From contig VXRG01000100.1 in assembly GCA_009838625.1 (NCBI GenBank), positions 1-64,000 on the forward strand: a stretch of 64,000 bases of DNA. Reading direction: 5' to 3'. Numbering within the stretch: the stretch's first letter is position 1; every line of letters starts with the position of its first letter. A program made the translations under genes and the position numbers. The notes beneath the pieces were generated by a model, which worked only from the letters and a program-made list of their open reading frames with translations, was not told the origin of the DNA and did no database searches. Positions 20,330 to 29,944 of this stretch are shown here, in pieces. Origin of the DNA: Caldilineaceae bacterium SB0664_bin_27. Its GTDB lineage: Bacteria; Chloroflexota; Anaerolineae; Caldilineales; Caldilineaceae.

Positions 20330-20809
20330 TCACCGCGTCGCCAACAGAGCCGCGGCCGTGCCGAGAACTCCCGCGCGGCCGCGTTTGTTGAGCACAGGAA
20401 AGCGGATTCGGGCGATTCCGCCGTTTCGCTTCAGGAATATCTTTCCCCGACGCTCGTAAAAGCGGGCATCAGCATCCTCGGAAAGCTGGGGCCAGACCGA
20501 AAAGTAGGCAATTTGCCCCGCCTCGTCGTACGTAACTGTGTCAGAGGGCATCGGTTCGCTGGCCGTGTACGGGATTTCATTCCCGTTTGCACGGAGCCAG
20601 CGGCCAAGACCCAACCTCTTGTGGTCTTTGACGCTTACGCCAACTAGACGGAATGCGCTGACGTGGGCCACGATATCGGCATTCGTCCAGTTATCCCTTT
20701 CGGGAGTGCTCCTGGAAAGGCGCAGGTCTATCGAGTCTTTCCTGCGAACCCAGACAGCCCGGAAAGGTAGGTCATATGCCCGGACGTTCATTCCAACCTC
20801 TGCAATCAT
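20330..20809 (-). CDS. conserved-looking hypothetical protein (159 aa)
   Basis: 159 residues, start overlapping the upstream membrane-protein stop by four bases (ATGA), so translation is probably coupled. The product is basic, has no signal or membrane helix, and includes YFSVWPQLSEDADARFYERR near 110-130 and an Arg/Lys-rich end. I do not recognise a family. Codon use and coupling support a real gene. Confidence 0.6.
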   Translation of the reverse strand: MIAEVGMNVRAYDLPFRAVWVRRKDSIDLRLSRSTPERDNWTNADIVAHVSAFRLVGVSVKDHKRLGLGRWLRANGNEIPYTASEPMPSDTVTYDEAGQIAYFSVWPQLSEDADARFYERRGKIFLKRNGGIARIRFPVLNKRGRAGVLGTAAALLATR

Positions 20810-21615
20810 TCTCTAAAAAGCGAGGAGATTTCGCTTAGTCCGTGCCAGAGCAGACCTGCCAGACCAGCAACCATCAGTGCAGGACCCCATCCGATTTCAG
20901 GCGTCTGTCCGTACAGTTCGGCCAAGGTCGGCAGGACCTCGCGAAACTGGGCAATGGGAAAGTAGATAGCGGCGCCCGCGCTGACGACGAGAAGAAGACC
21001 GCGCACAAGAGCAACCGACCAGGCGGCCCGCCAAAGGCAACCGCGGCGGCCGTTGCCGTCCGCAGTACCGCCAAGTGATTCAACTAGCGTTCGGGGAGAC
21101 TGGAAAAGCCCAGCCACGGGGCTGAGAGCAACCAGCGCCAGGCAAAGAACCATTGCAATCGTTTGCAAGCGAAATTCAGGGGTGAGCAAGAGCCGGGGCG
21201 TCCACGCAGGGGGCAGGAGATTCAGCGCTGTCACGATAGCAAGCAGCAAGAGCGCGATGCGGACAGGCCAACCGTAGCGCGGGCCGCCTTCTTCGGCTAC
21301 CGTTCCATCAGGACTCGCCTCCCGCCGACGCGAAGCACTGGAATCGCGGCAAAAAGCGTTCAGACTGAGGCTGACACTCATCGCGACCAACGGCAGATAA
21401 AAACCCTCTCGCCACAGGCGGATTTCACCCTGTTGCACGGGGTGCAGGAACTTCACGAGCTCTCCCAAGTCCAGTCCCAATACAGCCAGCCCTGCCGCCT
21501 TATGCGCTATCCATGGTCGGACGTAGCCAAAGAATGCGCACAGCGCGGCGGCGGGCAGCAGCCACTTGTTCAAAGAATTCAGGACTTGGGTTAAAGAGTG
21601 TCGAAAGGGTTGCAT
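20806..21615 (-). CDS. hypothetical polytopic membrane protein
   Basis: 269 residues with six or seven hydrophobic segments: near 15-35, 70-85, 115-135, 145-165, 190-215 and 240-260. A charged cytoplasmic stretch follows the second helix (CRDSSASRRREASPDGTVAEE, near 89-108). No known transporter or enzyme motif was recognised. It lies 19 bases after the thioesterase gene on the same strand and is coupled to the downstream hypothetical gene. Confidence 0.65.
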   Translation of the reverse strand: MQPFRHSLTQVLNSLNKWLLPAAALCAFFGYVRPWIAHKAAGLAVLGLDLGELVKFLHPVQQGEIRLWREGFYLPLVAMSVSLSLNAFCRDSSASRRREASPDGTVAEEGGPRYGWPVRIALLLLAIVTALNLLPPAWTPRLLLTPEFRLQTIAMVLCLALVALSPVAGLFQSPRTLVESLGGTADGNGRRGCLWRAAWSVALVRGLLLVVSAGAAIYFPIAQFREVLPTLAELYGQTPEIGWGPALMVAGLAGLLWHGLSEISSLFRE

Positions 21616-21634
21616 CTGCGGGTTGAGGCGGGTC

Positions 21635-22117
21635 CTACTTCACTTTCTTGCCGGCGCGCTTGAGTCTCTGGCGTTGCCGCTCCTCGCCCTCTTCGAATCG
21701 CCGTCGTTCCGCTTCGTTCGTCAGTTCCAGCCGCGGCACTTCGGTCGGCTTGCCCCTTTCGTCAAGGGCCACAAAGATGTAGTAAGCGCTGTTGGTGTGC
21801 GAAATCCCACCGGTCAGAAGGTCCTCCGCCTGGACGATGACTTCGACCTCCATGGACGTGCGGCCAACATAGGTGATCCGCCCGCGCAACCTCAACAGCT
21901 GGCCGACCCGCACTGGCTCATGAAAGGCCATGCTGTCAACGGCGACCGTCACCGCGACTCGCCGTGCGTGGCGTGCAGCTGTGATGCCGCCGCATTCGTC
22001 GCACAGCTTCAGAATCACCCCGCCGTGCACGTTGCCCAGCAGGTTCGCATGCTCGGGATTCATTATCTGGCTGATGCGCGTAGTCGAGTCGGCGACAGTC
22101 TTGCTCATGGCTTCCAA
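21635..22117 (-). CDS. acyl-CoA thioesterase, hotdog fold (YciA/BFIT-like)
   Basis: Up to 160 residues; the ATG at 22108 may be the real start instead of TTG at 22117. The hotdog signature is MNPEHANLLGNVHGGVILKLCDECGG (seen as NPEHAN...HGGVILKLCDE), with the Asp in KLCDE being the usual catalytic residue. It continues with DSMAFHEPVRVGQLLRL, typical of single-domain acyl-CoA thioesterases. The C-terminus is strongly basic and charged (ERQRQRLKRAGKK). Substrate chain length is unknown. Confidence 0.85.
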   Translation of the reverse strand: MEAMSKTVADSTTRISQIMNPEHANLLGNVHGGVILKLCDECGGITAARHARRVAVTVAVDSMAFHEPVRVGQLLRLRGRITYVGRTSMEVEVIVQAEDLLTGGISHTNSAYYIFVALDERGKPTEVPRLELTNEAERRRFEEGEERQRQRLKRAGKKVK

Positions 22118-22161
22118 GTGTAATGAGTTGACGGCTGGGTGCTGTGCATTGTATCACATAC

Positions 22162-23301
22162 TCAGGCCAGCGCCCGTTCGTAGGCGTCGAGGAGTTGCCG
22201 CAGACTCCGACTCCAGGTAAAAGAGCTGGCATGCGCCTCTCCGGCGGCCGCCAACTGGGCCCGCAACTTGGGCTGCGAGGCAAGGCGTGTGATGCCGCCG
22301 GCGATGCTCTCGACCGACTCGGCATCAACGTAGAGGGCGCCCTCTCCCCCGGCCTCCGGCAGACAAGAGTTGTCCGACGTGAGCACCGGTGTTCCGCAGG
22401 CCAGTGCCTCCAGAATCGGGAGCCCGAACCCTTCGTATAGAGAAGGATAGGCAAAGAACTCCGCCCCCGAATAGAGGGCCGGCAGATCAGCGTCGTCAAT
22501 GAATCCGGGAAAGTGAACTTCACGCTCCATTTCAAGCTCTCGAACCGTGGCGAAGATCTCGTCAAAAAGCCAACCTCTCTTGCCCCCAATGACAAGCCGG
22601 TGAGGCAGGCCTGAATCCCGGCGGGCCGCGTGAAATGCGCGAATCAACCTGGGATAGTTTTTGCGGGGCTCAAGTGTGCTCAGAGCGAAAATGTATGGCC
22701 CGTCTCCAATTGAGTACTTCTGACGTGAAGCATGCAGAGTCTCAGGATCTGATACGCGTCGAAAGAAACTGTGGTCGACCGCGCCCTGCACAACGCTGAT
22801 CTTTCCTTTGAGTCGCGGCCAAGCCGATTCGAGGTCCTCCGCCGTGTTGCTGCTGTCTGCGACGAGGTGGTCTGCCCGGTTGATGCTGCGGGGCACGACG
22901 ACGTTCAGGTAGTGATGCAAAGAGGGCATGGCCGCCTGGGGATAGTGCATGAAGGCCAGGTCGTGTACCGTCAGCAGCTTCCTTGTCGCGCTCACCGGTG
23001 GCATAACGAAGTCGGTCGCGTGAAACAGATCGACAGCGCTTCCAGTCAGCCACTCGACGCGCGGGGCGGGAATGTTAAGGCGGTGCCAGATGCGGGTCAG
23101 ATTGCGTTCGGAAATGCCGGGAAAAGTGTGCAGAGGAAGAGGGCTTGCGGCGCTCTGCTGGTGCGTAACCGTCCCGGCCACAAAAAGTGAGATTTCAAAG
23201 CCGGGATTGTGCCGGACCAGCGCGTCAACCTGCCCGCGTATGATGCGGCCGATGCCGGCCGTCTGCCGCACGGCCGGAGTATAGTCGATTACAAGCTTCA
23301 C
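22162..23301 (-). CDS. glycosyltransferase family 4 (GT-B)
   Basis: About 379 residues from a GTG at 23301 that overlaps the GtrA stop (GTGA); an upstream GTG at 23319 is possible. GT4 features are TAGIGRIIRG near the N-terminus, LEPRKNYPRLIRAF, HFPGFIDDADLPALYSGAEFF and the EX7E motif in YEGFGLPILEALACGTPV (near 280-295 of the longer form). The family moves a sugar, often mannose, onto a lipid- or glycan-acceptor. It is coupled to a flippase-like gene and an O-antigen ligase, indicating envelope polysaccharide synthesis. Confidence 0.88.
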   Translation of the reverse strand: MKLVIDYTPAVRQTAGIGRIIRGQVDALVRHNPGFEISLFVAGTVTHQQSAASPLPLHTFPGISERNLTRIWHRLNIPAPRVEWLTGSAVDLFHATDFVMPPVSATRKLLTVHDLAFMHYPQAAMPSLHHYLNVVVPRSINRADHLVADSSNTAEDLESAWPRLKGKISVVQGAVDHSFFRRVSDPETLHASRQKYSIGDGPYIFALSTLEPRKNYPRLIRAFHAARRDSGLPHRLVIGGKRGWLFDEIFATVRELEMEREVHFPGFIDDADLPALYSGAEFFAYPSLYEGFGLPILEALACGTPVLTSDNSCLPEAGGEGALYVDAESVESIAGGITRLASQPKLRAQLAAAGEAHASSFTWSRSLRQLLDAYERALA

Positions 23302-23768
23302 AGCCCTTTGAAGGTCCACAAGCGATTGGCGGCGAAGTTCCAGAAGAGCACGACTCCGATAGCGAAAAGCTTGGCGGAACTGTAGCTCAAAGTAAATCCC
23401 AGTTCGGCACTTGACAGCCAGTCAACCCAGTAGGGGCGCAGAAGCTCATCGGAGAATCCAAAGACGAACTGATTGATCCCCAGGCCTACCAGGCTGACTA
23501 AGGCAAACTTCGCCATCTGCTGGCGAGTATTGTGGATTCGACTCTCTGGATAGGTCCACCAGCGGTTGAGGATGAAGTTTTGGAGCACGGCCGCACTGAA
23601 GCTGAAGCCGTTCGCGATTAATGGGACCAGGCCCACTACTTCGACCAGAAAAAAGAGGAGACTGAAATCGGTGACGGATCCAAGCGCGCCAACAATTGCA
23701 AACTTGGCAAACCGTTTCGTCTCTTTGCGTCTGCTGCTTTCCAGACTCAGGGGTTTGGCCCTGTTCAA
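23298..23768 (-). CDS. GtrA-family membrane protein
   Basis: 156 residues with four membrane helices and the GtrA pattern: FAKFAIVGALGSVTDFSLLFF at the start, NRWWTYPES after helix 2, and NFAANRLWTFKG at the end. The TTG start is preceded by AAAGGAG and overlaps the ligase stop (TTGA). GtrA proteins move polyprenyl-linked sugars or form part of glucosylation systems. The set ligase-GtrA-GT4 is one translationally coupled operon. Confidence 0.88.
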   Translation of the reverse strand: MNRAKPLSLESSRRKETKRFAKFAIVGALGSVTDFSLLFFLVEVVGLVPLIANGFSFSAAVLQNFILNRWWTYPESRIHNTRQQMAKFALVSLVGLGINQFVFGFSDELLRPYWVDWLSSAELGFTLSYSSAKLFAIGVVLFWNFAANRLWTFKGL

Positions 23769-25477
23769 AAGTAACTCCTTTTAGCATTTTCATGGCTGCC
23801 GCCACTTCGGGCCGGCCGCAGAGCAGTGCGCTCCGGCACTTCCTGCATAATGTCTGCGCCGCGTCTGCGAGCTCCAGAAAAACTGGAAGTGTGAGAATCA
23901 ACGCTAGCAGTCGGTCGGTCGCTGACCAGCGCAACTGCAGCGCCAAGCCACAGTGCAACATGCAAGTACATCCCCTGCACGTAAAGATTGTCAAACAGGT
24001 GATGTACCGAGAGATGGACAACCACACCTAGGACGCCGAGAAGTACTGCTGCGTTCCACTCAGGCGACGGATTCGCAAATGTGCGGCCCGGTTCCGGACT
24101 GACTTGGGAGTCAAGTTCTTCCCGCCGTCCGCGCAGAATACGCCTGCGCATGCATATCAGCCAGGCGACTACGCCAGCCCACAGCGCCAGATAAGCAAAC
24201 ATCCCGATAAGTCCGTTCTCGGCAAGTACGTTCAAATAAGTGTTGTGGGCGTGCCCCAATGCATCTTCCCATCGAGCCAGCCGAACTTTCGGGTAGACGG
24301 CCGCGTAGTTGCCAGGTCCTACGCCAAGCCAGGGCGACATCTCCCACATCCGCAGGGCAGCGATCCAGTGGGCCAGACGCTCGATTACAGAAAAGTTGCT
24401 ATCCGTTACCGGTTGTTGAACGATTTCCCACATCCCCGTCCCAAAATAGGCAGGAAGATCGGCTAATCGATCGGTCAAGGAGCTGGGAATGTAGCGGTAA
24501 GTGATTGGCCCCAGCAACATAATGGCACCTGCTGCGGCGAGCGCAGCCCCCTTCACCATCCGTCCCCCTTGAACGAAGAGGACAACCGCCAGACCAGCGG
24601 CAGCGCCAAGCCAGCCGCCCCGACTCCAACTTGCCAGAAGTCCAATTCCGATAATGGCCGCCGCTCCCCCATAAGCACCCGCGCCCGCAAGAATCAGACC
24701 CAAGCTCATGCCCTTTCTTCTCAAAATCGAGGTGAAACAAAAGAGGAAAAGGGCCGCAGCCACCGGCAAGGTCAATCCCAGGTAACCTGCAAACGGATTC
24801 GGCTGGCCGAATGTTCCCGCCGCTCGCATGAATCGGTCCAGCAATAGAAAGTTGGGCGGACCGATGCGGAAAACAAACTGGTAAATGCCGAGCGCGGCTT
24901 GCAGTACGCCGCCGGCCAAAAGACCCCAAACGAGCCAGCGTATCTGTCTCTGCGACAGTGCCTCCTGGACCAGAAGAACCGCCACAAGCATCTGCAGCCA
25001 CTTGATTGCGCCTTCGACTGCTTCTTGCAGGTCTATCGCATTAGAAAATGAGAGCAGCAGCGCAAACAGATAGACGACAAACAGAATCGGCAGTGGGCCC
25101 GAGGCAAGGCGAAGTCGGCCCTTTCTCACACCGTCAACAAACCACAGCAGTACCGCAGTAGCCAGCATCAGGTCGGCCAGGCTGATTGGACCCCTCTTGA
25201 GAGCGCTGGCAAAAGGAAGCGCGACGGCAAGTCCCGGCCAGATCAGGTGCGGGAAACGCAGCAGGATTATGCCCGCGCCGCCGGCCGCTACCGCAGCCGC
25301 CGCCCAGAGCAGCGGCAGCTCAGCAAGCAGCCAGGCCAGAACTATCAGCCCGCCTACCGCAGCAATAGCGCGAACCTTTCGGCCGGAGGCGTTAGCCAGA
25401 CCGGTTGGCGGCCCCGGCAGCCCGCCGGTCATTGGCGTCTTGAGTGTCCAGCCCAACCCCATACCTGCAGCCCCCAC
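23765..25477 (-). CDS. O-antigen ligase/polymerase family membrane protein (Wzy_C)
   Basis: 570 residues with about 10-12 membrane helices and the Wzy_C signature WSRGGWLGAAAGLAVVLF (near 283) and GVGPGNYAAVYPKVRLARWE followed by HAHNTYLNVLAENGLIG, the large periplasmic-loop pattern of O-antigen ligases and polymerases. A soluble Arg-rich tail of about 50 residues ends the protein. Start could be GTG at 25477 or ATG at 25462. It likely polymerises or transfers surface glycan. Confidence 0.85.
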   Translation of the reverse strand: MGAAGMGLGWTLKTPMTGGLPGPPTGLANASGRKVRAIAAVGGLIVLAWLLAELPLLWAAAAVAAGGAGIILLRFPHLIWPGLAVALPFASALKRGPISLADLMLATAVLLWFVDGVRKGRLRLASGPLPILFVVYLFALLLSFSNAIDLQEAVEGAIKWLQMLVAVLLVQEALSQRQIRWLVWGLLAGGVLQAALGIYQFVFRIGPPNFLLLDRFMRAAGTFGQPNPFAGYLGLTLPVAAALFLFCFTSILRRKGMSLGLILAGAGAYGGAAAIIGIGLLASWSRGGWLGAAAGLAVVLFVQGGRMVKGAALAAAGAIMLLGPITYRYIPSSLTDRLADLPAYFGTGMWEIVQQPVTDSNFSVIERLAHWIAALRMWEMSPWLGVGPGNYAAVYPKVRLARWEDALGHAHNTYLNVLAENGLIGMFAYLALWAGVVAWLICMRRRILRGRREELDSQVSPEPGRTFANPSPEWNAAVLLGVLGVVVHLSVHHLFDNLYVQGMYLHVALWLGAAVALVSDRPTASVDSHTSSFSGARRRGADIMQEVPERTALRPARSGGSHENAKRSYF

Positions 25478-25583
25478 TCTTTACATCTGTACAGTTCGTC
25501 CCGCTGGAAGCCAGTGCGAGTTTCTGTCACTTCCAGCTTCCCGAGCAAAGAAAATTCCCGGACACGCTATGTCCGGGAAACGA

Positions 25584-25673
<90 letters not shown>

Positions 25674-25680
25674 AAATACT

Positions 25681-25708
25681 GCCCGTGCCGGGCAGGCGCA
25701 GCACGGGC
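25681..25708 (-). terminator. hairpin between the HAD gene and tRNA-Ser
   Basis: GCCCGTGC (25681-25688) and GCACGGGC (25701-25708) form an 8-bp stem with a 12-base loop. On the minus strand it is followed by AGTATTTT, a weak U tract, immediately before the tRNA 5' end. It may end transcription from the HAD/LarA-like genes, or act as a processing element upstream of the tRNA. Confidence 0.4.
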
Positions 25709-25824
25709 AATACTAGCACATTTCTCAATCACTGTACAGTTTTTTGATGAACTGTCAGCCCTGGAAATACGACACCGACTCTGTCAGTCCGACCGCTGAA
25801 TGCGCTTTCTGATGGTGACCGCTC

Positions 25825-26520
25825 TCATAACAGGGCGTCAGCCAGTTGCGTGAAGTCGGCCACCGTCAGCGCCGGCTGGAAGGGCGAGTCCTCGACCGGC
25901 ATCTCGTAGCGGTCCACATACGCTGCCTGGAATCCGCATGCGCGTGCACCCACGCAGTCAAATGCATTGGCCGATACCATCAGGCACTGGTGGACCTCCA
26001 GTCCAAGTAAATGGGCAGCCCGCCGGTATACGCCGGGATGCGGCTTGAACGCGCCGTTGCCGGTGGCGGATATTACATCGTCAAACGGGTACGGCACCCG
26101 ATTTTCGACCAGATGATCCAGGTAGTGGGGATCTCCGTTGGAGAGAACAACCAGTCGATACCGGTCATGCAGGCGCTCCAGCGCCGGAACAACCTCAGGA
26201 AATGGGGAGAGCCACTGCCATGCAGCCATCAACTCCTGAATGCGTTGCTCTGTCGGCTCCAACTCGTTCATTCGCAACACGTAGTGCAACGCACGCCGCA
26301 CCGTTTCGAGATAGCCGGCGTGGCCCATCATCATGATCGTGTCCTGGTACTGTTCCAGTCGTTGACGAGTCCGCCACTGATCCCAGAAGGCATCCGGCGA
26401 TCTGCCAGGCGCGTCCCTTTCGAGAAGTTCTGTGATTGCAGGTTTCAGACTTCCACCCAGATCCAGGATAGTGCCGAAGAGGTCGAAAGTCAGTGCAACG
26501 GCGCCGTCGGTCGGGCCCAT
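25825..26520 (-). CDS. HAD-superfamily hydrolase, (S)-2-haloacid dehalogenase-like
   Basis: 231 residues with HAD motifs: I in TFDLFGTILD (nucleophile Asp near 12), II in VVLSNGD, III in Lys of AFKPHPGVY, and IV in MVSANAFDCVGARACGF. The SNGD, KPHP and SANxFD motifs and the cap-1 domain are typical of type II 2-haloacid dehalogenases. It is 18 bases downstream of the LarA-like gene, suggesting an operon handling hydroxy or halo acids. Confidence 0.82.
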   Translation of the reverse strand: MGPTDGAVALTFDLFGTILDLGGSLKPAITELLERDAPGRSPDAFWDQWRTRQRLEQYQDTIMMMGHAGYLETVRRALHYVLRMNELEPTEQRIQELMAAWQWLSPFPEVVPALERLHDRYRLVVLSNGDPHYLDHLVENRVPYPFDDVISATGNGAFKPHPGVYRRAAHLLGLEVHQCLMVSANAFDCVGARACGFQAAYVDRYEMPVEDSPFQPALTVADFTQLADALL

Positions 26521-26538
26521 GGATTCTCCTCTTTGGCA

Positions 26539-27771
26539 TCAAGAGACAATCTGCACCGGCGCCGGCGGCTGCAGCGCGCCTTCCGCGGTGAACTCGACAG
26601 ACTGCAGAGACCCAACATCCGTTAGAGCGGGTATATCGCGGGCCTCTTCCAAAAGCGCCGGCGACAGCCACAGTGTATCCAGTTCAAGCGTGTTCCTTAT
26701 CCAGACGACCCGCGCCGAGTCTGCTGCCTTGCCCATCAACCCGGTCTGGATTACCTCCTGGTCGGACGGCAGAACGACAGGTTGCTTTGCAGCCGCGAAG
26801 TTGCCGGCGGTCAGGCAGTTCGTATAGGTGGCATGCCAGTCGACCTTGGCTCGCAACCGTTCAGGGATGAGATCGGCCAGGCCGACACCGGAGGCATTGC
26901 CGTGGCTGCCGTCCGTCAGATCCAGGACCGCCAGCACACGAAAGTTTGGTTCCCTCGGACCGCCGTTGCGCCGCCACATTCCGATGATGTTTGTATCCAT
27001 GCCCGTGCCGCTTATGTTTTTGCCCATCTCCTGCACGATCAGCAGATCGAGGTCGTCAAAAGGAATAGACGGTTGCAGCGCTTTCGCCTTGCGCAACAGC
27101 TCCGGCTCCTCTTCGAATATTCTTTCGCCCGCCAGGACCGCAATCTCCGCGGGCTCGTGGCGGCCGTTCTCCACGATTGCAACGCCGGCGACGACCGGCA
27201 TCGTCTTCAGGATGACCTGAGCAGCACGGGGAATCGCAGTTACAGCGTCGTGGGCATGGAGCGTCGCCGCACCCTTCCTTTTCCCCAGCCCAATTGTCAT
27301 GATTTTGCACAGACCGCTCTCGTGGTCTGCGCGAAATGCCGTGTGGGCCTTGACGCGATTGACAGGAATCACCGCATCGGCCTCGGCCGCGTGACGATCC
27401 CAGTAGACCGGCATGCCGGCCGCTTCACCAATCTGCTTCACCTCCAGGCTGCTGTGAATGGGGACGCCCAAATCATCCATTCCGTATCCGACGAGGACGG
27501 CATGTTGACCTTCGGCTGTACCTCCTCCGTGGCTGCCCATTGCCGGGACGAGAACCGGCTCCGCCCCCAAAGACTTCAAAGTCTCGACTACGGCCTGCAC
27601 CACTTCCTTGTAGCAGGAGATTCCCCGGCTGCCTACGGCCACCGCCACTCGCATTCCAGGCCGCACACGCTCAGACAGTGCCGCCGCGTTAAGTCCGTTC
27701 CATACGGCGGCTGATACATTCTCTTCTCTCTGTTCAGAGACCGACTGCCGCACCGGCGCGAGTTGAATCAT
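26539..27771 (-). CDS. lactate racemase N-terminal domain (DUF2088/LarA-like) protein
   Basis: 410 residues. Visible motifs are VAVAVGSRGISCYKEVV, PAMGSHGGGTAEGQ (near 80-95), NRVKAHTAF with conserved Lys/His, and GLCKIMTIGLGKRKG. These match the DUF2088 family, to which the nickel-pincer lactate racemase LarA belongs. No larB/larC/larE pincer synthesis genes are seen nearby, so whether it binds that cofactor is unknown. The length resembles the N-terminal-domain-rich relatives more than typical LarA. Confidence 0.75.
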   Translation of the reverse strand: MIQLAPVRQSVSEQREENVSAAVWNGLNAAALSERVRPGMRVAVAVGSRGISCYKEVVQAVVETLKSLGAEPVLVPAMGSHGGGTAEGQHAVLVGYGMDDLGVPIHSSLEVKQIGEAAGMPVYWDRHAAEADAVIPVNRVKAHTAFRADHESGLCKIMTIGLGKRKGAATLHAHDAVTAIPRAAQVILKTMPVVAGVAIVENGRHEPAEIAVLAGERIFEEEPELLRKAKALQPSIPFDDLDLLIVQEMGKNISGTGMDTNIIGMWRRNGGPREPNFRVLAVLDLTDGSHGNASGVGLADLIPERLRAKVDWHATYTNCLTAGNFAAAKQPVVLPSDQEVIQTGLMGKAADSARVVWIRNTLELDTLWLSPALLEEARDIPALTDVGSLQSVEFTAEGALQPPAPVQIVS

Positions 27772-27796
27772 TGTTACCTCCGTGGAGCGAATCTGC

Positions 27797-28889
27797 CTAA
27801 GTACCTACCTGACTCTTCAACCATGCCTCGATAAACTGGTCCAGGTCACCGTCCAGGACCGTCTGAGGTGAGGCGGTCTCAACTTCGGTGCGCAGGTCCT
27901 TCACCATCTGATAGGGATGCAGGACATAGGAACGGATCTGGCTGCCGAAGTCGGCCTGGACATTCTCCCCCTTTAGCCGTGCCTTTTCAGCAGCGATCTT
28001 TTCCTGTTCGATGGCGTAGAGCTTCCCTCGCAGAATCCGCATTGCGATTTCCCGGTTCTGCGTCTGGCTGCGCTCATTCTGACACGATACGACAATGCCT
28101 GTCGGCAAATGGTGGAGGCGAACAGCCGTCGCGTTCTTCTGCACGCTCTGTCCTCCGGCCCCACTGGACAGAAAGACATCCATTCGAATTTCGTTTTGTG
28201 CGATTTCTATTTCGATGTCTTCGTCGATGATCGGCATGACCTCAAGTTTGGCAAAGGAGGTGTGTCGCCTGTTGCCTGCGTCGAATGGGCTGAGCCGTAC
28301 AAGACGGTGTGTGCCCCGTTCCGCCTGTAGATAACCGTAAGCGTAGGATCCGTCTACCGTGATCGTAACGCTCTTGATGCCGGCCTCTTCGCCCTGAGTC
28401 ATGTCTGTGATTTCTGTCGCGTAATCCTTTTTCTCAGCCCAGCGCAAGTACATGCGCTGTAACATCGCCGCCCAGTCCTGCGCCTCGGTACCGCCGGCCC
28501 CGGCATGAATGCTGATGATTGCCCCGCCCGAGTCATACTTTCCATTGAGCGCCAGCGTGAATTCGCGCCTTTCCAGCTCCTCGTCCAATGAGCTGGCCTC
28601 ACTGTCCAGTTCCTCCAGCAACTCCTCGTCGTCGTCGGCCATCTCCGCCAGATCGAGCGCGTCCTGGGTGCGCTGACTTAACCCATCCCAAACTCCGATC
28701 TGTTCCTGCAGGGCATTCAGTTCCTGCATCTTCTGCTGGGCGGTTCTCTGATCGTCCCAAAAATCCGGCGCTATTGACGCCTCTTCCAATGCTTTTGCCT
28801 GCGCGACTTTGTCCGGCAGGTCAAAGCCGCCTCCGTATCGTGTTGACCCGCTCTGCAAGCAGATGAAGTCTGTCAGTTAACTCGCCCAT
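27797..28889 (-). CDS. prfB: peptide chain release factor 2 with +1 programmed frameshift
   Basis: The gene begins at the ATG at 28889, ten bases after AAGGAG. After 22 codons (MGELTDRLHLLAERVNTIRR then RL) the frame meets TGA at 28823-28821 in the context CTT TGA C. A +1 shift on CTTTGAC gives LDLPDK and a 363-residue protein. The RF2 marks are visible: SPF tripeptide (about 200-202) for UGA/UAA recognition and GGQ (about 245-247) in SSGAGGQSVQ for peptidyl-tRNA hydrolysis. The usual sequence around GGQ is altered at flanking residues. A start at 28858 in the downstream frame would drop the first helix and is not preferred. The shift is autoregulatory: low RF2 pauses at UGA and promotes frameshifting. 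Confidence 0.93.
28820..28834 (-). promoter_or_regulatory. prfB +1 recoding site with SD-like stimulator
   Basis: Minus-strand order is GGAGG, then CGG, CTT, TGA, C. The GGAGG stretch sits three bases upstream of CTT, the same relative position as in the E. coli prfB stimulator. Slippery codon CTT followed by UGA C is the conserved recoding heptamer. Confidence 0.9.
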
Positions 28890-28927
28890 GTGTCACTGTC
28901 TCCTTCGATGAAATAAGATGGCATTCC

Positions 28928-28945
28928 GGGGCCTCCGCTGGCCCC
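28928..28945 (-). other. short GC hairpin between ftsY and prfB
   Basis: GGGGCC (28928-28933) and GGCCCC (28940-28945) form a 6-bp stem with a six-base loop in the 104-base gap between ftsY and prfB. On the minus strand no clean U tract follows. It may be an mRNA stability element. Weak evidence. Confidence 0.3.
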
Positions 28946-28993
28946 AGCATTCAGGACAATCGCAGTCCACCACCAATCCAGGCGCAGGCCCCG

Positions 28994-29944
28994 CTACTCT
29001 CCCAAAAGTCCTTCTACAAACGTTACCGGTTCGAACTCGGCCAGATCTTCAAGTTTTTCCCCTGTGCCAACGAAGCGCACGGGAATCCCCAACTGTTTCT
29101 TGATGTTCAGAACCGCGCCGCCCTTGGCAGTGCTGTCCAACTTGGTCAATATGATTCCGGTTACGCCGGACGCCTCTTCAAAACCCTTAGCTTGCAGAAT
29201 GGCGTTTTGGCCCGTGGAAGCGTCGAGAACCAGCAATGTCTCGTGCGGCGCTCTGTGTACCTGTTTCCCAGCAACTCGCCGCATCTTCTCCAACTCCTGC
29301 ATAAGATTGAATTTGTTCTGCAATCTGCCTGCCGTGTCGGTGATCAGCAAGTCGGCGTTTCGACTCTCCTGACTCGCCCGTATTGCGTCGAAAAGCACCG
29401 CCGCCGGGTCGGACCCGGGCGCCTGCGCGATAACGTCCACGCCCGCCCTTTCTCCCCAGATCTGGAGCTGATCGATAGCCGCCGCCCGGAATGTATCGCC
29501 TGCAGCGAGTACGACTCTTTTGCCCTTTTCCTTGTACCGCAACGCCAGTTTGCCAATCGTAGTAGTTTTGCCCGACCCGTTCACGCCAACGACCAGCACA
29601 ACAGTCAGAATGCGCGGCTCCTCTATCTGTAACGGTTCCTCAGCCTCCAACAGCTTCACCATCTCCTGCTTCAGGATCAGGTAGGCATCCTCACTGCGTC
29701 TAACCCCTTCTTTCTGCACCCGTTCTCGAGTGGATTCGACGAGTTCGACCGTAGTGTCCATCCCTACGTCGGCTACGATCAGTGCCTCCTCCAGCTCCTC
29801 CCACAACTCATCACTGACCTCGTTCTCCTGAAATATCGAGCCGATCTGGCTGAAGATACCCGAACGGGTCTTCTGCAGACTTTCTTCAATTCGTACATCG
29901 TCCGCCGTCTTCTCTTCCTGGCGGCCAAACAAGCGCCTGAGCAC
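28994..29944 (-). CDS. ftsY: signal recognition particle receptor FtsY
   Basis: 316 residues from the GTG at 29944, which has AGGAG eight bases upstream; an upstream start at 29980 is less likely. The NG domain is complete: N-domain helices (about 10-95), P-loop [24 protein letters not shown], and [10 protein letters not shown]. The N-terminal acidic A-domain is almost absent, as in many short bacterial FtsY. It docks SRP-ribosome complexes at the membrane and works with Ffh encoded at 36824. Confidence 0.92.
   Translation of the reverse strand: MLRRLFGRQEEKTADDVRIEESLQKTRSGIFSQIGSIFQENEVSDELWEELEEALIVADVGMDTTVELVESTRERVQKEGVRRSEDAYLILKQEMVKLLEAEEPLQIEEPRILTVVLVVGVNGSGKTTTIGKLALRYKEKGKRVVLAAGDTFRAAAIDQLQIWGERAGVDVIAQAPGSDPAAVLFDAIRASQESRNADLLITDTAGRLQNKFNLMQELEKMRRVAGKQVHRAPHETLLVLDASTGQNAILQAKGFEEASGVTGIILTKLDSTAKGGAVLNIKKQLGIPVRFVGTGEKLEDLAEFEPVTFVEGLLGE

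Noticed and set aside
27797-28858. prfB as a simple ORF starting at 28858
   Set aside because: The ATG-like codon lies inside the zero-frame N-terminal part; the recoding site and AAGGAG-ATG at 28889 explain the gene better.
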